DNA of 64,000 bases from Pseudomonas sp. TTU2014-080ASC. GTDB taxonomy: Bacteria; Pseudomonadota; Gammaproteobacteria; Pseudomonadales; Pseudomonadaceae. The translations under genes were made by a program, and so were the position numbers. The stretch covers positions 620,001 to 684,000 of the forward strand of contig NZ_LKKK01000011.1 in the NCBI RefSeq assembly GCF_001446935.1. The letters are read 5' to 3'. This document shows, in pieces, positions 29,401 through 37,077 of this stretch. The notes under the pieces are model-generated. The model had not been told where the DNA came from and searched no databases. It saw nothing but the letters and a program-made list of their open reading frames with translations. How positions within the stretch are numbered: the first letter of the stretch is position 1; each line of letters opens with the position of its first letter.

Positions 29401-29661
29401 ATGAATTGCCGTGCTGGTTGCGGTGCCTGCTGTATCGCGCCATCTATTACATCTCCTATTCCGGGAATGCCTTCCGGAAAGCCAGCAGGTGTGCGCTGTG
29501 TGCAGCTGACGGCAGACAATTACTGCGCAATCTTCGGTCAGCCTGAGCGACCTGCTGTTTGTTCGGCCTTTCAGGCTGATCGGGATGTGTGTGGCACGAG
29601 CACGGAGGAGGCCATTAATCTGCTGGGATGGTTGGAGCAGAGTACTGCGGTTGCTGTCTGA
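29401..29661 (+). CDS. YkgJ-family cysteine cluster protein
   Basis: This 86-residue protein starts MNCRAGCGACCIAPS and contains further Cys residues in RCVQLTADNYCAIFG, ERPAVCSAFQ and RDVCG. This is the pattern of YkgJ/UPF0153 proteins, thought to bind zinc or an iron-sulfur cluster. Its length and motif order match the short proteobacterial members. The ATG at 29401 lacks a strong Shine-Dalgarno sequence but begins exactly at the conserved motif; an upstream GTG (29377) is possible. The function is unknown. The START-domain gene follows 39 bases later. Confidence 0.82.
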   Translation: MNCRAGCGACCIAPSITSPIPGMPSGKPAGVRCVQLTADNYCAIFGQPERPAVCSAFQADRDVCGTSTEEAINLLGWLEQSTAVAV

Positions 29662-29700
29662 AGTTCTGCTGTCTTCATTATTAAAACAAGGAGAAGTTGA

Positions 29701-30309
29701 ATGAAGCGTTCAGTACGTTGGTTTGGGTTGGCCGTGGCGATAAGCGCAGGAGCTGTGCAGGCGGCGGAGAACCCATGGCGTCTGGTTAAGGACGAAGAGG
29801 GCATCCAGGTTTACTTGCAGACGGTCGAGGGGTCTAAGTATCAGGCTTATCGGGGTGTAGCAGTGATCAACGCACCGCTGGAAAAGCTAGTTGCGATGCA
29901 GGAGGACGTTGCTTCCGCATGCAAGTGGATACATAGCTGCCTGCAGCAAAGGTTGCTGAAAACTGAAGGAGATCAAAGCTGGCTGTATAGCCAGTTTGAG
30001 ACGCCCTGGCCGGTGCAGGCGCGAGATGCGATATTTCACGTCACTACCCGTCATGATCCGGGCGGCGTTGTGGTACGCGAACTGGTCGGTGAGCCTGGAT
30101 ATCAGCCTGAGGCAAAGGGCTTTGTGCGGGTAAACTCAGCTACTGGTTTTTGGCGGATGACGCCGGCTGCTGATGGAGTTGAAGTGGTCTATCAGATGCA
30201 TACAGAACCTGGCGGCAGCGTTCCCGGTTGGCTGGCTAACAGTTTTGTTGTGGATGCGCCGTTCAACACGTTGAAAGCCTGGCGACAATTGGCTGAGCAG
30301 GCTCAATAG
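29701..30309 (+). CDS. Exported START-domain protein
   Basis: The 202-residue protein has a signal peptide (about 1-22, ending AVQAA) and a START/SRPBCC lipid-binding fold. Family text is WRLVKDEEGIQVYLQTVEGSKY, split at the first strand, then YSQFETPWPVQARDAIFHV and YQMHTEPGGSVPGWLANSF. START domains hold lipids or other hydrophobic ligands in an internal cavity. The location is probably periplasmic. AAGGAG precedes the ATG. A strong bidirectional terminator lies between it and convergent cysH. The ligand is unknown. Confidence 0.85.
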   Translation: MKRSVRWFGLAVAISAGAVQAAENPWRLVKDEEGIQVYLQTVEGSKYQAYRGVAVINAPLEKLVAMQEDVASACKWIHSCLQQRLLKTEGDQSWLYSQFETPWPVQARDAIFHVTTRHDPGGVVVRELVGEPGYQPEAKGFVRVNSATGFWRMTPAADGVEVVYQMHTEPGGSVPGWLANSFVVDAPFNTLKAWRQLAEQAQ

Positions 30310-30329
30310 CTGATTTCATCTTCTGCCTA

Positions 30330-30362
30330 CTAAAAAGCCAGTCGTTGTGACTGGCTTTTTAG
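30330..30362. terminator. Bidirectional terminator between START gene and cysH
   Basis: CTAAAAAGCCAGTC pairs with GACTGGCTTTTTAG (14 perfect pairs, 5-base loop), giving a U-tract in both directions. Confidence 0.92.
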
Positions 30363-30371
30363 TGTGTGAGA

Positions 30372-31106
30372 TCAGTTTTTTGCGATCAGATTTCCAGCGT
30401 GTAAGCCGCATTCTTTTTGAGTGGCTTCTTCCCACCACCAGCGTCCTTCACGTTCATGCTGATTGGGCAGTACCGGGCGGGTGCAGGGCTCGCAGCCGAT
30501 ACTGATAAAGCCACGTTCATGCAGGCTGTTGTAAGGCAGCTCTAGCATTCGGATATAGGCCCATACTTCTTCACTGCTCATCTGAGCCAGGGGGTTGAAC
30601 TTGAAGAGTGTCATGCCAGCACCTGCAAAGGTCTTGTCTTCTTCAACCACTGCTACATGGCTTCGGGTTCCGGGGCTCTGGTCGCGACGCTGGCCGGTTG
30701 CCCAGGCGCTCACAGTGGCGAGCTTACGACGCAGAGGGGCGGTTTTGCGGATGCCGCAGCATTCACTGTGTCCGTCTTTATAAAAGCTGTAGAGGCCTTT
30801 CTCTTTAACGAATGGTTCAAGAGCGGTGGCATCCGGGGAAAGAATGTCGATAGCAATGCCGTAGTGCTCGCGTACCTGGTCGATAAAGCGATAGGTCTCG
30901 GGGTGAAGGCGGCCGGTGTCCAGACTGAAGACCTTTACGCTTTTATTGAGCTTCCATGCCATGTCGACCAGCACGACATCTTCGGCACCGCTAAAAGAAA
31001 TCCAGAGGTCATCACCAAAGTGCTCGAAAGCCAATTTGAGGATGTCCTGTGGTGATTTGGTTGCATAGCTAGCTGCTAGCTCAGCGGCATCAAAGGGGAG
31101 GCTCAT
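30372..31106 (-). CDS. cysH: Adenylylsulfate (APS) reductase, assimilatory
   Basis: The enzyme reduces adenosine 5'-phosphosulfate to sulfite in cysteine biosynthesis, using thioredoxin. The 244-residue protein carries the cluster ligands Cys116-Cys117 (SECCGIRK) and Cys205-x2-Cys208 (IGCEPC), which bind a [4Fe-4S] cluster. The catalytic cysteine is in KECGLH (Cys233). The presence of the double-Cys motif shows it is the APS type, not the PAPS type of enterics. The P-loop-like [12 protein letters not shown] is the nucleotide site. It is divergent from thrH, the same pairing as in P. aeruginosa. Confidence 0.95.
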   Translation of the reverse strand: MSLPFDAAELAASYATKSPQDILKLAFEHFGDDLWISFSGAEDVVLVDMAWKLNKSVKVFSLDTGRLHPETYRFIDQVREHYGIAIDILSPDATALEPFVKEKGLYSFYKDGHSECCGIRKTAPLRRKLATVSAWATGQRRDQSPGTRSHVAVVEEDKTFAGAGMTLFKFNPLAQMSSEEVWAYIRMLELPYNSLHERGFISIGCEPCTRPVLPNQHEREGRWWWEEATQKECGLHAGNLIAKN

Positions 31107-31292
31107 CGGGCAGTATTCCTAGTTATATAGCGCTGTGACGCGAGTGACACGATGTTAACAAAAGCAGGATATGCTGCTAAATAACCAAACATGTCAGTTG
31201 ACCTTTTGTTTGGGTATAAGTGTTGCGTTGCAAGGGTTGTGGCGAGTCGCTAGAGTGCCGCCTTCATACCAAATGCTATGTAGGAGTGTGCT

Positions 31293-31910
31293 GTGGAAAT
31301 CGCGTGTCTTGACCTTGAAGGTGTTCTTGTACCGGAGATCTGGATTGCCTTCGCGGAAAAAACCGGCATTGAATCGCTCAAGGCGACTACCCGGGACATT
31401 CCTGACTATGACGTTCTGATGAAGCAGCGTCTGCGTATTCTCGATGAGCATGGGCTCAAGTTGTCGGATATCCAGGAGGTGATTGCAACGCTGAAGCCCC
31501 TTGATGGCGCAGTTGAGTTTGTTGACTGGTTGCGTGAGCGCTTTCAGGTGGTGATTCTGTCTGACACCTTCTATGAATTTTCGCAGCCGCTGATGCGCCA
31601 GTTGGGCTTTCCGACGCTGTTGTGCCACAAGCTGATCACCGATGAAAATGATCGAGTGGTGGATTACCAGTTGCGCCAGAAAGATCCTAAGCGCCAGTCT
31701 GTGATTGCCTTTAAGAGCCTCTATTATCGCGTAATCGCTGCAGGTGACTCGTACAACGACACCACCATGCTGAGCGAGGCTCACGCCGGGATTCTCTTCC
31801 ATGCACCTGATAACGTCATTCGTGAGTTCCCGCAGTTCCCAGCGGTGCATACGTATGAAGACCTTAAGCGCGAGTTTATTAAAGCCTCGGTGCGTGATCT
31901 GAGCCTGTAA
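31293..31910 (+). CDS. thrH: Phosphoserine phosphatase / homoserine phosphotransferase ThrH
   Basis: ThrH is a HAD-family enzyme that dephosphorylates phosphoserine and can transfer the phosphate to homoserine, linking serine and threonine synthesis. The 205-residue sequence is nearly what I recall for the characterised P. aeruginosa protein. The motif I CLDLEGVLVPEIW has the nucleophile Asp near residue 7; motif II is ILSDTFYEFS, and AAGDSYNDTTML is the metal-binding motif. The start is GTG at 31293 with TAGGAG six bases upstream. A strong terminator follows, shared with convergent gltA. Confidence 0.96.
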   Translation: MEIACLDLEGVLVPEIWIAFAEKTGIESLKATTRDIPDYDVLMKQRLRILDEHGLKLSDIQEVIATLKPLDGAVEFVDWLRERFQVVILSDTFYEFSQPLMRQLGFPTLLCHKLITDENDRVVDYQLRQKDPKRQSVIAFKSLYYRVIAAGDSYNDTTMLSEAHAGILFHAPDNVIREFPQFPAVHTYEDLKREFIKASVRDLSL

Positions 31911-31926
31911 TCAGACTCTAGAAACT

Positions 31927-31956
31927 AAAAAAGGCTGCCAGTGGCAGCCTTTTTTA
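31927..31956. terminator. Bidirectional terminator between thrH and gltA
   Basis: AAAAAAGGCTGCC pairs with GGCAGCCTTTTTT around a 3-base loop. U-tracts form in both directions. Confidence 0.92.
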
Positions 31957-31970
31957 TAGCGACGAATAAC

Positions 31971-33245
31971 TTACTTGTTAAGGTCGCGTTTCGGGTAGCC
32001 GGTGTACAGCTGGCGTGGACGACCAATCTTGTACGGGCCCGAGAGCATTTCTTTCCAGTGAGAGATCCAGCCTACAGTACGTGCCAGGGCGAAAATCACA
32101 GTGAACATGCTAGTTGGGATGCCGATAGCCTTGAGGATGATGCCCGAGTAGAAGTCTACGTTCGGGTACAGGTTACGCTCTTTGAAGTACGGATCGGTCA
32201 GGGCGATCTCTTCCAGGCGCATAGCCAGCTGCAGTTGCGGGTCGTTATGGATGCCCAACTCGCTCAGCACTTCGTCACAGGTCTGCTTCATCACAGTGGC
32301 GCGTGGGTCACGGTTTTTGTAAACACGGTGACCGAAGCCCATCAACTTGAACGGGTCGTTCTTGTCTTTGGCTTTGGCGATGAACTTGTCGATGTTCTCG
32401 ACCGAGCCAATCTCATCCAGCATGTTCAGTACGGCTTCGTTAGCACCGCCGTGGGCTGGACCCCACAGTGCAGCGATGCCAGCAGCAATACAGGCGAACG
32501 GGTTTGCACCCGAGGAACCTGCAAGGCGAACGGTGGAGGTGGACGCATTCTGCTCGTGATCGGCGTGCAGGATAAAGATCTTATCCATAGCTTTGGCCAG
32601 CACCGGGCTGATCGGTTTGATCTCGCACGGGGTGTTGAACATCATATGCAGGAAGTTTTCTGCATAGTCCAGATCGTTGCGTGGATACATCATCGGCTGA
32701 CCCATAGAGTATTTATAGGTCATCGCGGCGATGGTTGGCATTTTGGAGATCAAGCGCATCGCAGAGACTTCGCGGTGATGCGGGTTATTGATGTCCAGAG
32801 AGTCGTGATAGAAGGCGGAGAGGGCGCCTACAACGCCACACATGATCGCCATAGGGTGAGCGTCGCGTCGGAAACCATTAAAGAAGGTCTTCAGTTGCTC
32901 GTGAACCATCGTGTGGTTCTTGATGGTGCTGACGAACTTAGCTTTTTCTTCTGCATTTGGCAGTTCGCCATTCAGCAGCAGATAGCAGGTTTCGAGGTAG
33001 TCAGATTGTTCGGCGAGCTGCTCAATCGGATAGCCACGATGGAGCAAAATACCTTGGTCACCGTCAATGTATGTGATTTTGGATTCACAAGAAGCGGTGG
33101 ACATGAAGCCAGGGTCGAAAGTGAAGCGTCCCGTGGAGGTTAAGCTTCGCACATCGATAACATCGGGACCGACGGTGCCGGTAAGAATGGGCAGCTCGAC
33201 GGGGGCTGCGCCCTCGATGATCAACTGCGCTTTTTTGTCAGCCAT
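31971..33245 (-). CDS. gltA: Type II citrate synthase
   Basis: Citrate synthase condenses oxaloacetate and acetyl-CoA, entering the TCA cycle. The 424-residue protein is of the large hexameric, NADH-sensitive type. Active-site text is [20 protein letters not shown] (substrate His), [12 protein letters not shown] and [14 protein letters not shown] (second catalytic His), and a catalytic Asp lies in the later segment NVDFYSG. ATG 33245 has AGGAGG at ideal spacing. It is divergent from the sdh operon and has its own promoter. A longer in-frame start would add an unconserved leader. Confidence 0.97.
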   Translation of the reverse strand: MADKKAQLIIEGAAPVELPILTGTVGPDVIDVRSLTSTGRFTFDPGFMSTASCESKITYIDGDQGILLHRGYPIEQLAEQSDYLETCYLLLNGELPNAEEKAKFVSTIKNHTMVHEQLKTFFNGFRRDAHPMAIMCGVVGALSAFYHDSLDINNPHHREVSAMRLISKMPTIAAMTYKYSMGQPMMYPRNDLDYAENFLHMMFNTPCEIKPISPVLAKAMDKIFILHADHEQNASTSTVRLAGSSGANPFACIAAGIAALWGPAHGGANEAVLNMLDEIGSVENIDKFIAKAKDKNDPFKLMGFGHRVYKNRDPRATVMKQTCDEVLSELGIHNDPQLQLAMRLEEIALTDPYFKERNLYPNVDFYSGIILKAIGIPTSMFTVIFALARTVGWISHWKEMLSGPYKIGRPRQLYTGYPKRDLNK

Positions 33246-33304
33246 GCTTGGCCTCCTAGTTATGCTTGAAATCATCAGACAGCCCCCCACGCAGGGCCCG
33301 CACC

Positions 33305-33332
33305 ACTATAGTGGGATAAATTTGAATGTCAA
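33305..33332 (-). promoter_or_regulatory. Sigma-70 promoter of gltA overlapping a 12-bp palindrome
   Basis: On the minus strand, a perfect -35 TTGACA and TATAGT are separated by 16 bases. The -10 lies inside the perfect palindrome CCACTATAGTGG (33303-33314), a possible operator. The start codon is about 55 bases downstream of the expected +1. Confidence 0.75.
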
Positions 33333-33445
33333 TTTGCGAGAACCTAGATGGTAGAAGGGTTTGCGCGATTAATAATTGGCAATCTCGTGCCTATTACGAC
33401 ATTTATAAGAGCGGCGCAATCAGCGATTAGGTAGGGGGCATTGCG

Positions 33446-33474
33446 TTGTCATTAGTTTCCTAACTGTCTATACT
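33446..33474 (+). promoter_or_regulatory. Sigma-70 promoter of the sdh operon
   Basis: TTGTCA (33446-33451) and TATACT (33469-33474) are separated by 17 bases. This is the best promoter in the gap on this strand and points at sdhC. Confidence 0.75.
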
Positions 33475-33593
33475 CTGCGGCCAGCTGCCGGAGGCTATAC
33501 GCCTATATACTGGCAGTTGTCACTCCTTGGGTGATGGGTACCTGACCAGTGCACTTCCCGACAACTTTGCCCTGATAGTTATGGGCTCTCAGT

Positions 33594-33983
33594 GTGATAA
33601 AAAAAGCCGTGAATAGCCAAAGACCTGTAAACCTAGACCTTAGGACTATCAAACTCCCAATCACTGCTTATAGCTCCATCCTTCACCGTATCTCCGGTGT
33701 CATCCTCTTTGTCGGTATCGCAATTCTGCTGTACGCGCTCGACAAGTCGCTGGCTTCCGAAGAGGGCTTTGCCCAGGTGCAGGAATGCTTGGCCAGTCCG
33801 CTGGCTAAATTTGTGGTTTGGGGTCTGCTGTCCGCTCTGCTGTATCACCTCGTGGCAGGCGTGCGCCACCTGATCATGGACATTGGCATTGGCGAGACGC
33901 TGGAAGGCGGCAAGCTGGGTGCAAAAATTGTTCTTGTCGTTTCGGCGATTCTGATCGTGCTGCTGGGGGTGTGGATATGGTAA
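33594..33983 (+). CDS. sdhC: Succinate dehydrogenase cytochrome b556 subunit
   Basis: SdhC anchors succinate dehydrogenase in the inner membrane and helps bind haem b and ubiquinone. The sequence RPVNLDLRTIKLPITAYSSILHRISGVILF is typical (split around LHRISG), with Ser and Arg of SILHRISG near the quinone site and His in LLYHLVAGVRHL as haem ligand. Three membrane segments fit the family. I use GTG 33594 as the start; GTG 33609 five codons later is also possible, and neither has a strong Shine-Dalgarno sequence. Its end overlaps the sdhD start by seven bases. Confidence 0.95.
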   Translation: MIKKAVNSQRPVNLDLRTIKLPITAYSSILHRISGVILFVGIAILLYALDKSLASEEGFAQVQECLASPLAKFVVWGLLSALLYHLVAGVRHLIMDIGIGETLEGGKLGAKIVLVVSAILIVLLGVWIW

Positions 33984-34345
33984 CCAACGTCACGAACTTC
34001 TCTCGTTCGGGTCTTTATGATTGGATGGCGCAGCGTGTGTCTGCTGTCGTTCTCGCGGCTTATGTGGTGTTTTTGCTCGGTTTCATTGTGTGCAACCCAG
34101 GTTTGGGTTATGCCGAGTGGAAAGCCCTGTTCTCCAACAATCTAATGCGCATTTTCAGTCTGCTGACTCTGCTGGCTCTGAGCGTACATGCGTGGGTTGG
34201 TATGTGGACTATCTCCACTGACTACCTGACCCAGATGGCGCTTGGTAAGTGGTCTACTGTTGTGCGTTTCCTGTTCCAGGCAGTCTGCGGCGTTGTGATG
34301 TTCGCGTTCTTTGTCTGGGGCGTGCAGATTTTTTGGGGTAACTGA
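33977..34345 (+). CDS. sdhD: Succinate dehydrogenase membrane anchor subunit
   Basis: SdhD is the second membrane anchor of complex II. The 122-residue protein has three hydrophobic segments, the SGLYDWMAQRVSAVVLAAYV start (Arg of the quinone/haem region) and the His of SVHAWVGMWTISTDY, as in homologues. The ATG at 33977 overlaps the end of sdhC, and sdhA starts three bases after the stop, so the four sdh genes form one operon. Confidence 0.95.
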   Translation: MVTNVTNFSRSGLYDWMAQRVSAVVLAAYVVFLLGFIVCNPGLGYAEWKALFSNNLMRIFSLLTLLALSVHAWVGMWTISTDYLTQMALGKWSTVVRFLFQAVCGVVMFAFFVWGVQIFWGN

Positions 34346-34348
34346 TCC

Positions 34349-36121
34349 ATGACAAGCATTCGCACTCTTTCTTATGACGCCATCATTGTTGGTGGCGGTG
34401 GCGCGGGTATGCGCGCTGCCCTGCAGTTGGCCCAAGGCGGTCATAAAACTGCAGTGGTAACCAAGGTTTTCCCAACTCGTTCGCATACAGTGTCTGCTCA
34501 GGGTGGTATCACCTGTGCGATCGCATCAGCGGACCCGAACGATGATTGGCGCTGGCATATGTACGATACCGTCAAGGGTTCTGACTATATCGGTGACCAA
34601 GACGCTATCGAGTACATGTGTTCTGTAGGCCCAGAGGCTGTTTTCGAGCTTGAGCACATGGGGCTGCCGTTCTCCCGTACTGAGCAGGGTCGTATTTATC
34701 AGCGTCCTTTCGGCGGGCAGTCGAAAGGGCCGAATAACCCGACTCAGGCGGCACGTACTTGCGCTGCAGCTGACCGTACTGGTCACGCGCTGCTGCACAC
34801 CCTGTATCAGGGTAACCTGAAAGCTGGTACCTCATTCTTGAACGAATGGTATGCCGTTGACCTGGTTAAGAACCAAGACGGCGCTATCGTCGGTATCATT
34901 GCTATCTGCATTGAAACCGGTGAGACCGTTTATATCCGCTCCAAGGCAGTTGTTCTTGCAACTGGTGGTGCAGGCCGGATCTATGCTTCCACCACTAATG
35001 CACTGATCAATACCGGTGACGGTGTTGGTATGGCGCTGCGTGCTGGTGTGCCGGTGCAAGATATTGAAATGTGGCAGTTCCACCCAACTGGTATTGCCGG
35101 CGCCGGTGTACTGGTTACTGAGGGTTGTCGCGGTGAGGGTGGCTACCTGATCAACGCCCACGGTGAGCGTTTCATGGAGCGTTATGCTCCCAACGCCAAA
35201 GACTTGGCTGGTCGTGACGTAGTAGCCCGTTCGATGGTTAAAGAGGTTATTGCCGGTAACGGTGTTGGCCCGAATAAAGACCACGTACTGCTTAAGCTTG
35301 ATCACTTGGGTGAAGAAGTGCTGCACAGCCGTCTGCCAGGCATCTGTGAGCTGTCCAAGACCTTTGCTCACGTTGACCCGGTTGTTGCTCCGATCCCTGT
35401 TATCCCGACCTGCCACTATATGATGGGCGGCGTTGCCACCAATATTCATGGTCAGGCGATTACTCAGGATGCCAACGGCAACGACAAGATCATCGATGGT
35501 CTGTTTGCTGTAGGTGAAGTAGCTTGTGTATCCGTGCACGGTGCAAACCGTCTGGGTGGTAACTCGCTGCTGGACCTGGTTGTGTTCGGTCGTGCTGCTG
35601 GTCTGCACCTGGAAAAAGCGCTGAAGGAAGGTGTTGAAGTCCGCAGTGCAAGCGATACCGATATCGATCAGTCGCTGGCTCGCCTGGCTGGTGTTAATGA
35701 GCGTACCGCTGGCGAAGAAGTGGCTCCGCTCAAGCGCGAGTTGCAACAGTGCATGCAGAACTACTTCGGTGTATTCCGTACTGGCGAATACATGCAGAAG
35801 GGTATTCAGCAATTGGCTGATCTGCGTGAGCGTATTGCTAAAGTTAAGATCTCCGACAAGAGCCAAGCCTTCAACACTGCACGTATTGAAGCTCTGGAAC
35901 TGCAAAACCTGCTCGAAGTTGCTGAAGCGACTGCGATCGCTGCTGAGGCTCGTAAAGAGTCCCGCGGTGCTCACGCTCGTGAAGACTTTGAAGAGCGCGA
36001 TGACGAAAACTGGCTGTGCCACTCCCTGTACTTCCCGGGCGAGAAGCGCGTATCCAAGCGTGCCGTCAACTTTGCGCCGAAGACAGTTCCAGCGTTCGAA
36101 CCTAAGGTTCGGACTTACTAA
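34349..36121 (+). CDS. sdhA: Succinate dehydrogenase flavoprotein subunit
   Basis: SdhA oxidises succinate to fumarate and passes electrons through covalent FAD. The dinucleotide-binding [14 protein letters not shown] lies near the N-terminus, and [10 protein letters not shown] contains His46, the covalent FAD attachment site. Catalytic text includes [22 protein letters not shown] and [19 protein letters not shown], each split by conserved Gly residues. Length (590) and C-terminal motif ([16 protein letters not shown]) are standard. Three bases separate it from sdhD, and eleven from the chosen sdhB start. Confidence 0.97.
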   Translation: MTSIRTLSYDAIIVGGGGAGMRAALQLAQGGHKTAVVTKVFPTRSHTVSAQGGITCAIASADPNDDWRWHMYDTVKGSDYIGDQDAIEYMCSVGPEAVFELEHMGLPFSRTEQGRIYQRPFGGQSKGPNNPTQAARTCAAADRTGHALLHTLYQGNLKAGTSFLNEWYAVDLVKNQDGAIVGIIAICIETGETVYIRSKAVVLATGGAGRIYASTTNALINTGDGVGMALRAGVPVQDIEMWQFHPTGIAGAGVLVTEGCRGEGGYLINAHGERFMERYAPNAKDLAGRDVVARSMVKEVIAGNGVGPNKDHVLLKLDHLGEEVLHSRLPGICELSKTFAHVDPVVAPIPVIPTCHYMMGGVATNIHGQAITQDANGNDKIIDGLFAVGEVACVSVHGANRLGGNSLLDLVVFGRAAGLHLEKALKEGVEVRSASDTDIDQSLARLAGVNERTAGEEVAPLKRELQQCMQNYFGVFRTGEYMQKGIQQLADLRERIAKVKISDKSQAFNTARIEALELQNLLEVAEATAIAAEARKESRGAHAREDFEERDDENWLCHSLYFPGEKRVSKRAVNFAPKTVPAFEPKVRTY

Positions 36122-36132
36122 GGGTGGCCGAT

Positions 36133-36840
36133 ATGTTGAAAGTCAGTGTTTATCGTTACAACCCGGAGAAAGACGCTGCTCCGTTCATGCAGGACTTCGA
36201 GGTTGATACAGCCGGTAAGGACATCATGGTCCTCGACGTGCTGGCTCTGATCAAGGAACAGGACGAAGGTTTCTCCTATCGTCGTTCCTGCCGTGAAGGT
36301 GTTTGCGGCTCCGATGGTATGAATATCAACGGCAAAAACGGTCTGGCCTGTGTTACTCCGCTGTCTGCTGCTGGCCTGAAAGGTGGCAAGCTGGTTATTC
36401 GTCCTCTGCCGGGTTTGCCAGTTATCCGTGACTTGGTCGTGGATATGAGCATCTTCTACAAGCAGTATGAAAAAGTTCAGCCGTTCCTGCAGAACGATAA
36501 GCCGTCTCCGGCGATCGAGCGTCTGCAAAGCCCGGCAGAGCGTGAGAAGCTGGACGGACTGTATGAGTGCATTCTGTGTGCTTGCTGCTCCACAAGCTGC
36601 CCATCGTTCTGGTGGAACCCTGACAAGTTCCTCGGTCCGGCTGCCCTGCTGCAGGCGTATCGCTTCCTGGCGGATAGCCGTGATACCAAGACAGAAGAGC
36701 GTCTTGCGTCGCTGGATGACCCGTTCAGTGTGTTCCGTTGCCGCGGTATCATGAACTGTGTGAATGTTTGCCCGAAAGGCTTGAATCCAACCAAGGCAAT
36801 CGGTCACATCCGTAACATGTTGCTGCAGAGCGGTACCTGA
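36133..36840 (+). CDS. sdhB: Succinate dehydrogenase iron-sulfur subunit
   Basis: SdhB conducts electrons from the flavin to the quinone. The 235-residue protein has the plant-type [2Fe-2S] motif CREGVCGSDG plus a distal Cys (LACVTP), the [4Fe-4S] motif CILCACCSTSCP and the [3Fe-4S] motif CRGIMNCVNVCPKG. I choose ATG 36133 (MLKVSVYRYNP), matching known proteins, over the GTG at 36124; AAGGG precedes it by about eight bases. It is followed by a strong hairpin. Confidence 0.96.
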   Translation: MLKVSVYRYNPEKDAAPFMQDFEVDTAGKDIMVLDVLALIKEQDEGFSYRRSCREGVCGSDGMNINGKNGLACVTPLSAAGLKGGKLVIRPLPGLPVIRDLVVDMSIFYKQYEKVQPFLQNDKPSPAIERLQSPAEREKLDGLYECILCACCSTSCPSFWWNPDKFLGPAALLQAYRFLADSRDTKTEERLASLDDPFSVFRCRGIMNCVNVCPKGLNPTKAIGHIRNMLLQSGT

Positions 36841-36861
36841 TTTTTTGCTAGACCGTTGCAC

Positions 36862-36890
36862 CTGCAACGTCGGTTTAGCCGACGTTGCAG
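36862..36890 (+). other. Intercistronic hairpin after sdhB
   Basis: CTGCAACGTCGG pairs with CCGACGTTGCAG (12 perfect pairs, 5-base loop). It is followed by TTAAGCTT, not a U-run, so it is more likely a processing or stabilising structure, or a Rho-dependent or partial terminator, than a classic terminator. Confidence 0.7.
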
Positions 36891-37077
36891 TTAAGCTTGA
36901 ATCACAGCCCACAAAGCGGTGGTTCTTAATTTGGAAAATATGATGACCAGCAGGGGCATCCGGGCTGGTACCCGGACTATCTGCGGGATCCGTGGTGGCT
37001 TACCAGTCGCTGCTTCAAGACTGGACAGTCATGCGGTTTCTTCGCCGGTGGAGTCCCCTTACCGAGGGTGACCAAGC

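Larger units (their letters stand above)
33246..33593. other. Divergent control region between gltA and sdhC
   Basis: This gap of 348 bases holds no gene. It contains a promoter in each direction (listed separately) about 115 bases apart. The sdh transcript would begin near 33481 and carry a leader of about 110 bases with an imperfect stem around 33484-33510. No riboswitch or small RNA was recognised. Regulation by carbon source or iron is expected for these genes in pseudomonads but is not shown by the sequence. Confidence 0.6.

Noticed and set aside
31941..33143. Open frame of 400 codons on the plus strand
   Set aside because: It is antisense to gltA. Its His/Val/Gln-rich text has no family features.
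34832..36022. Open frame of 396 codons on the minus strand
   Set aside because: It is antisense to sdhA and arises from its codon use; no ribosome site or domain.
36841..37077. Separate strong promoter for sucA
   Set aside because: No paired -35/-10 of good quality was found; the gap mainly holds hairpins.
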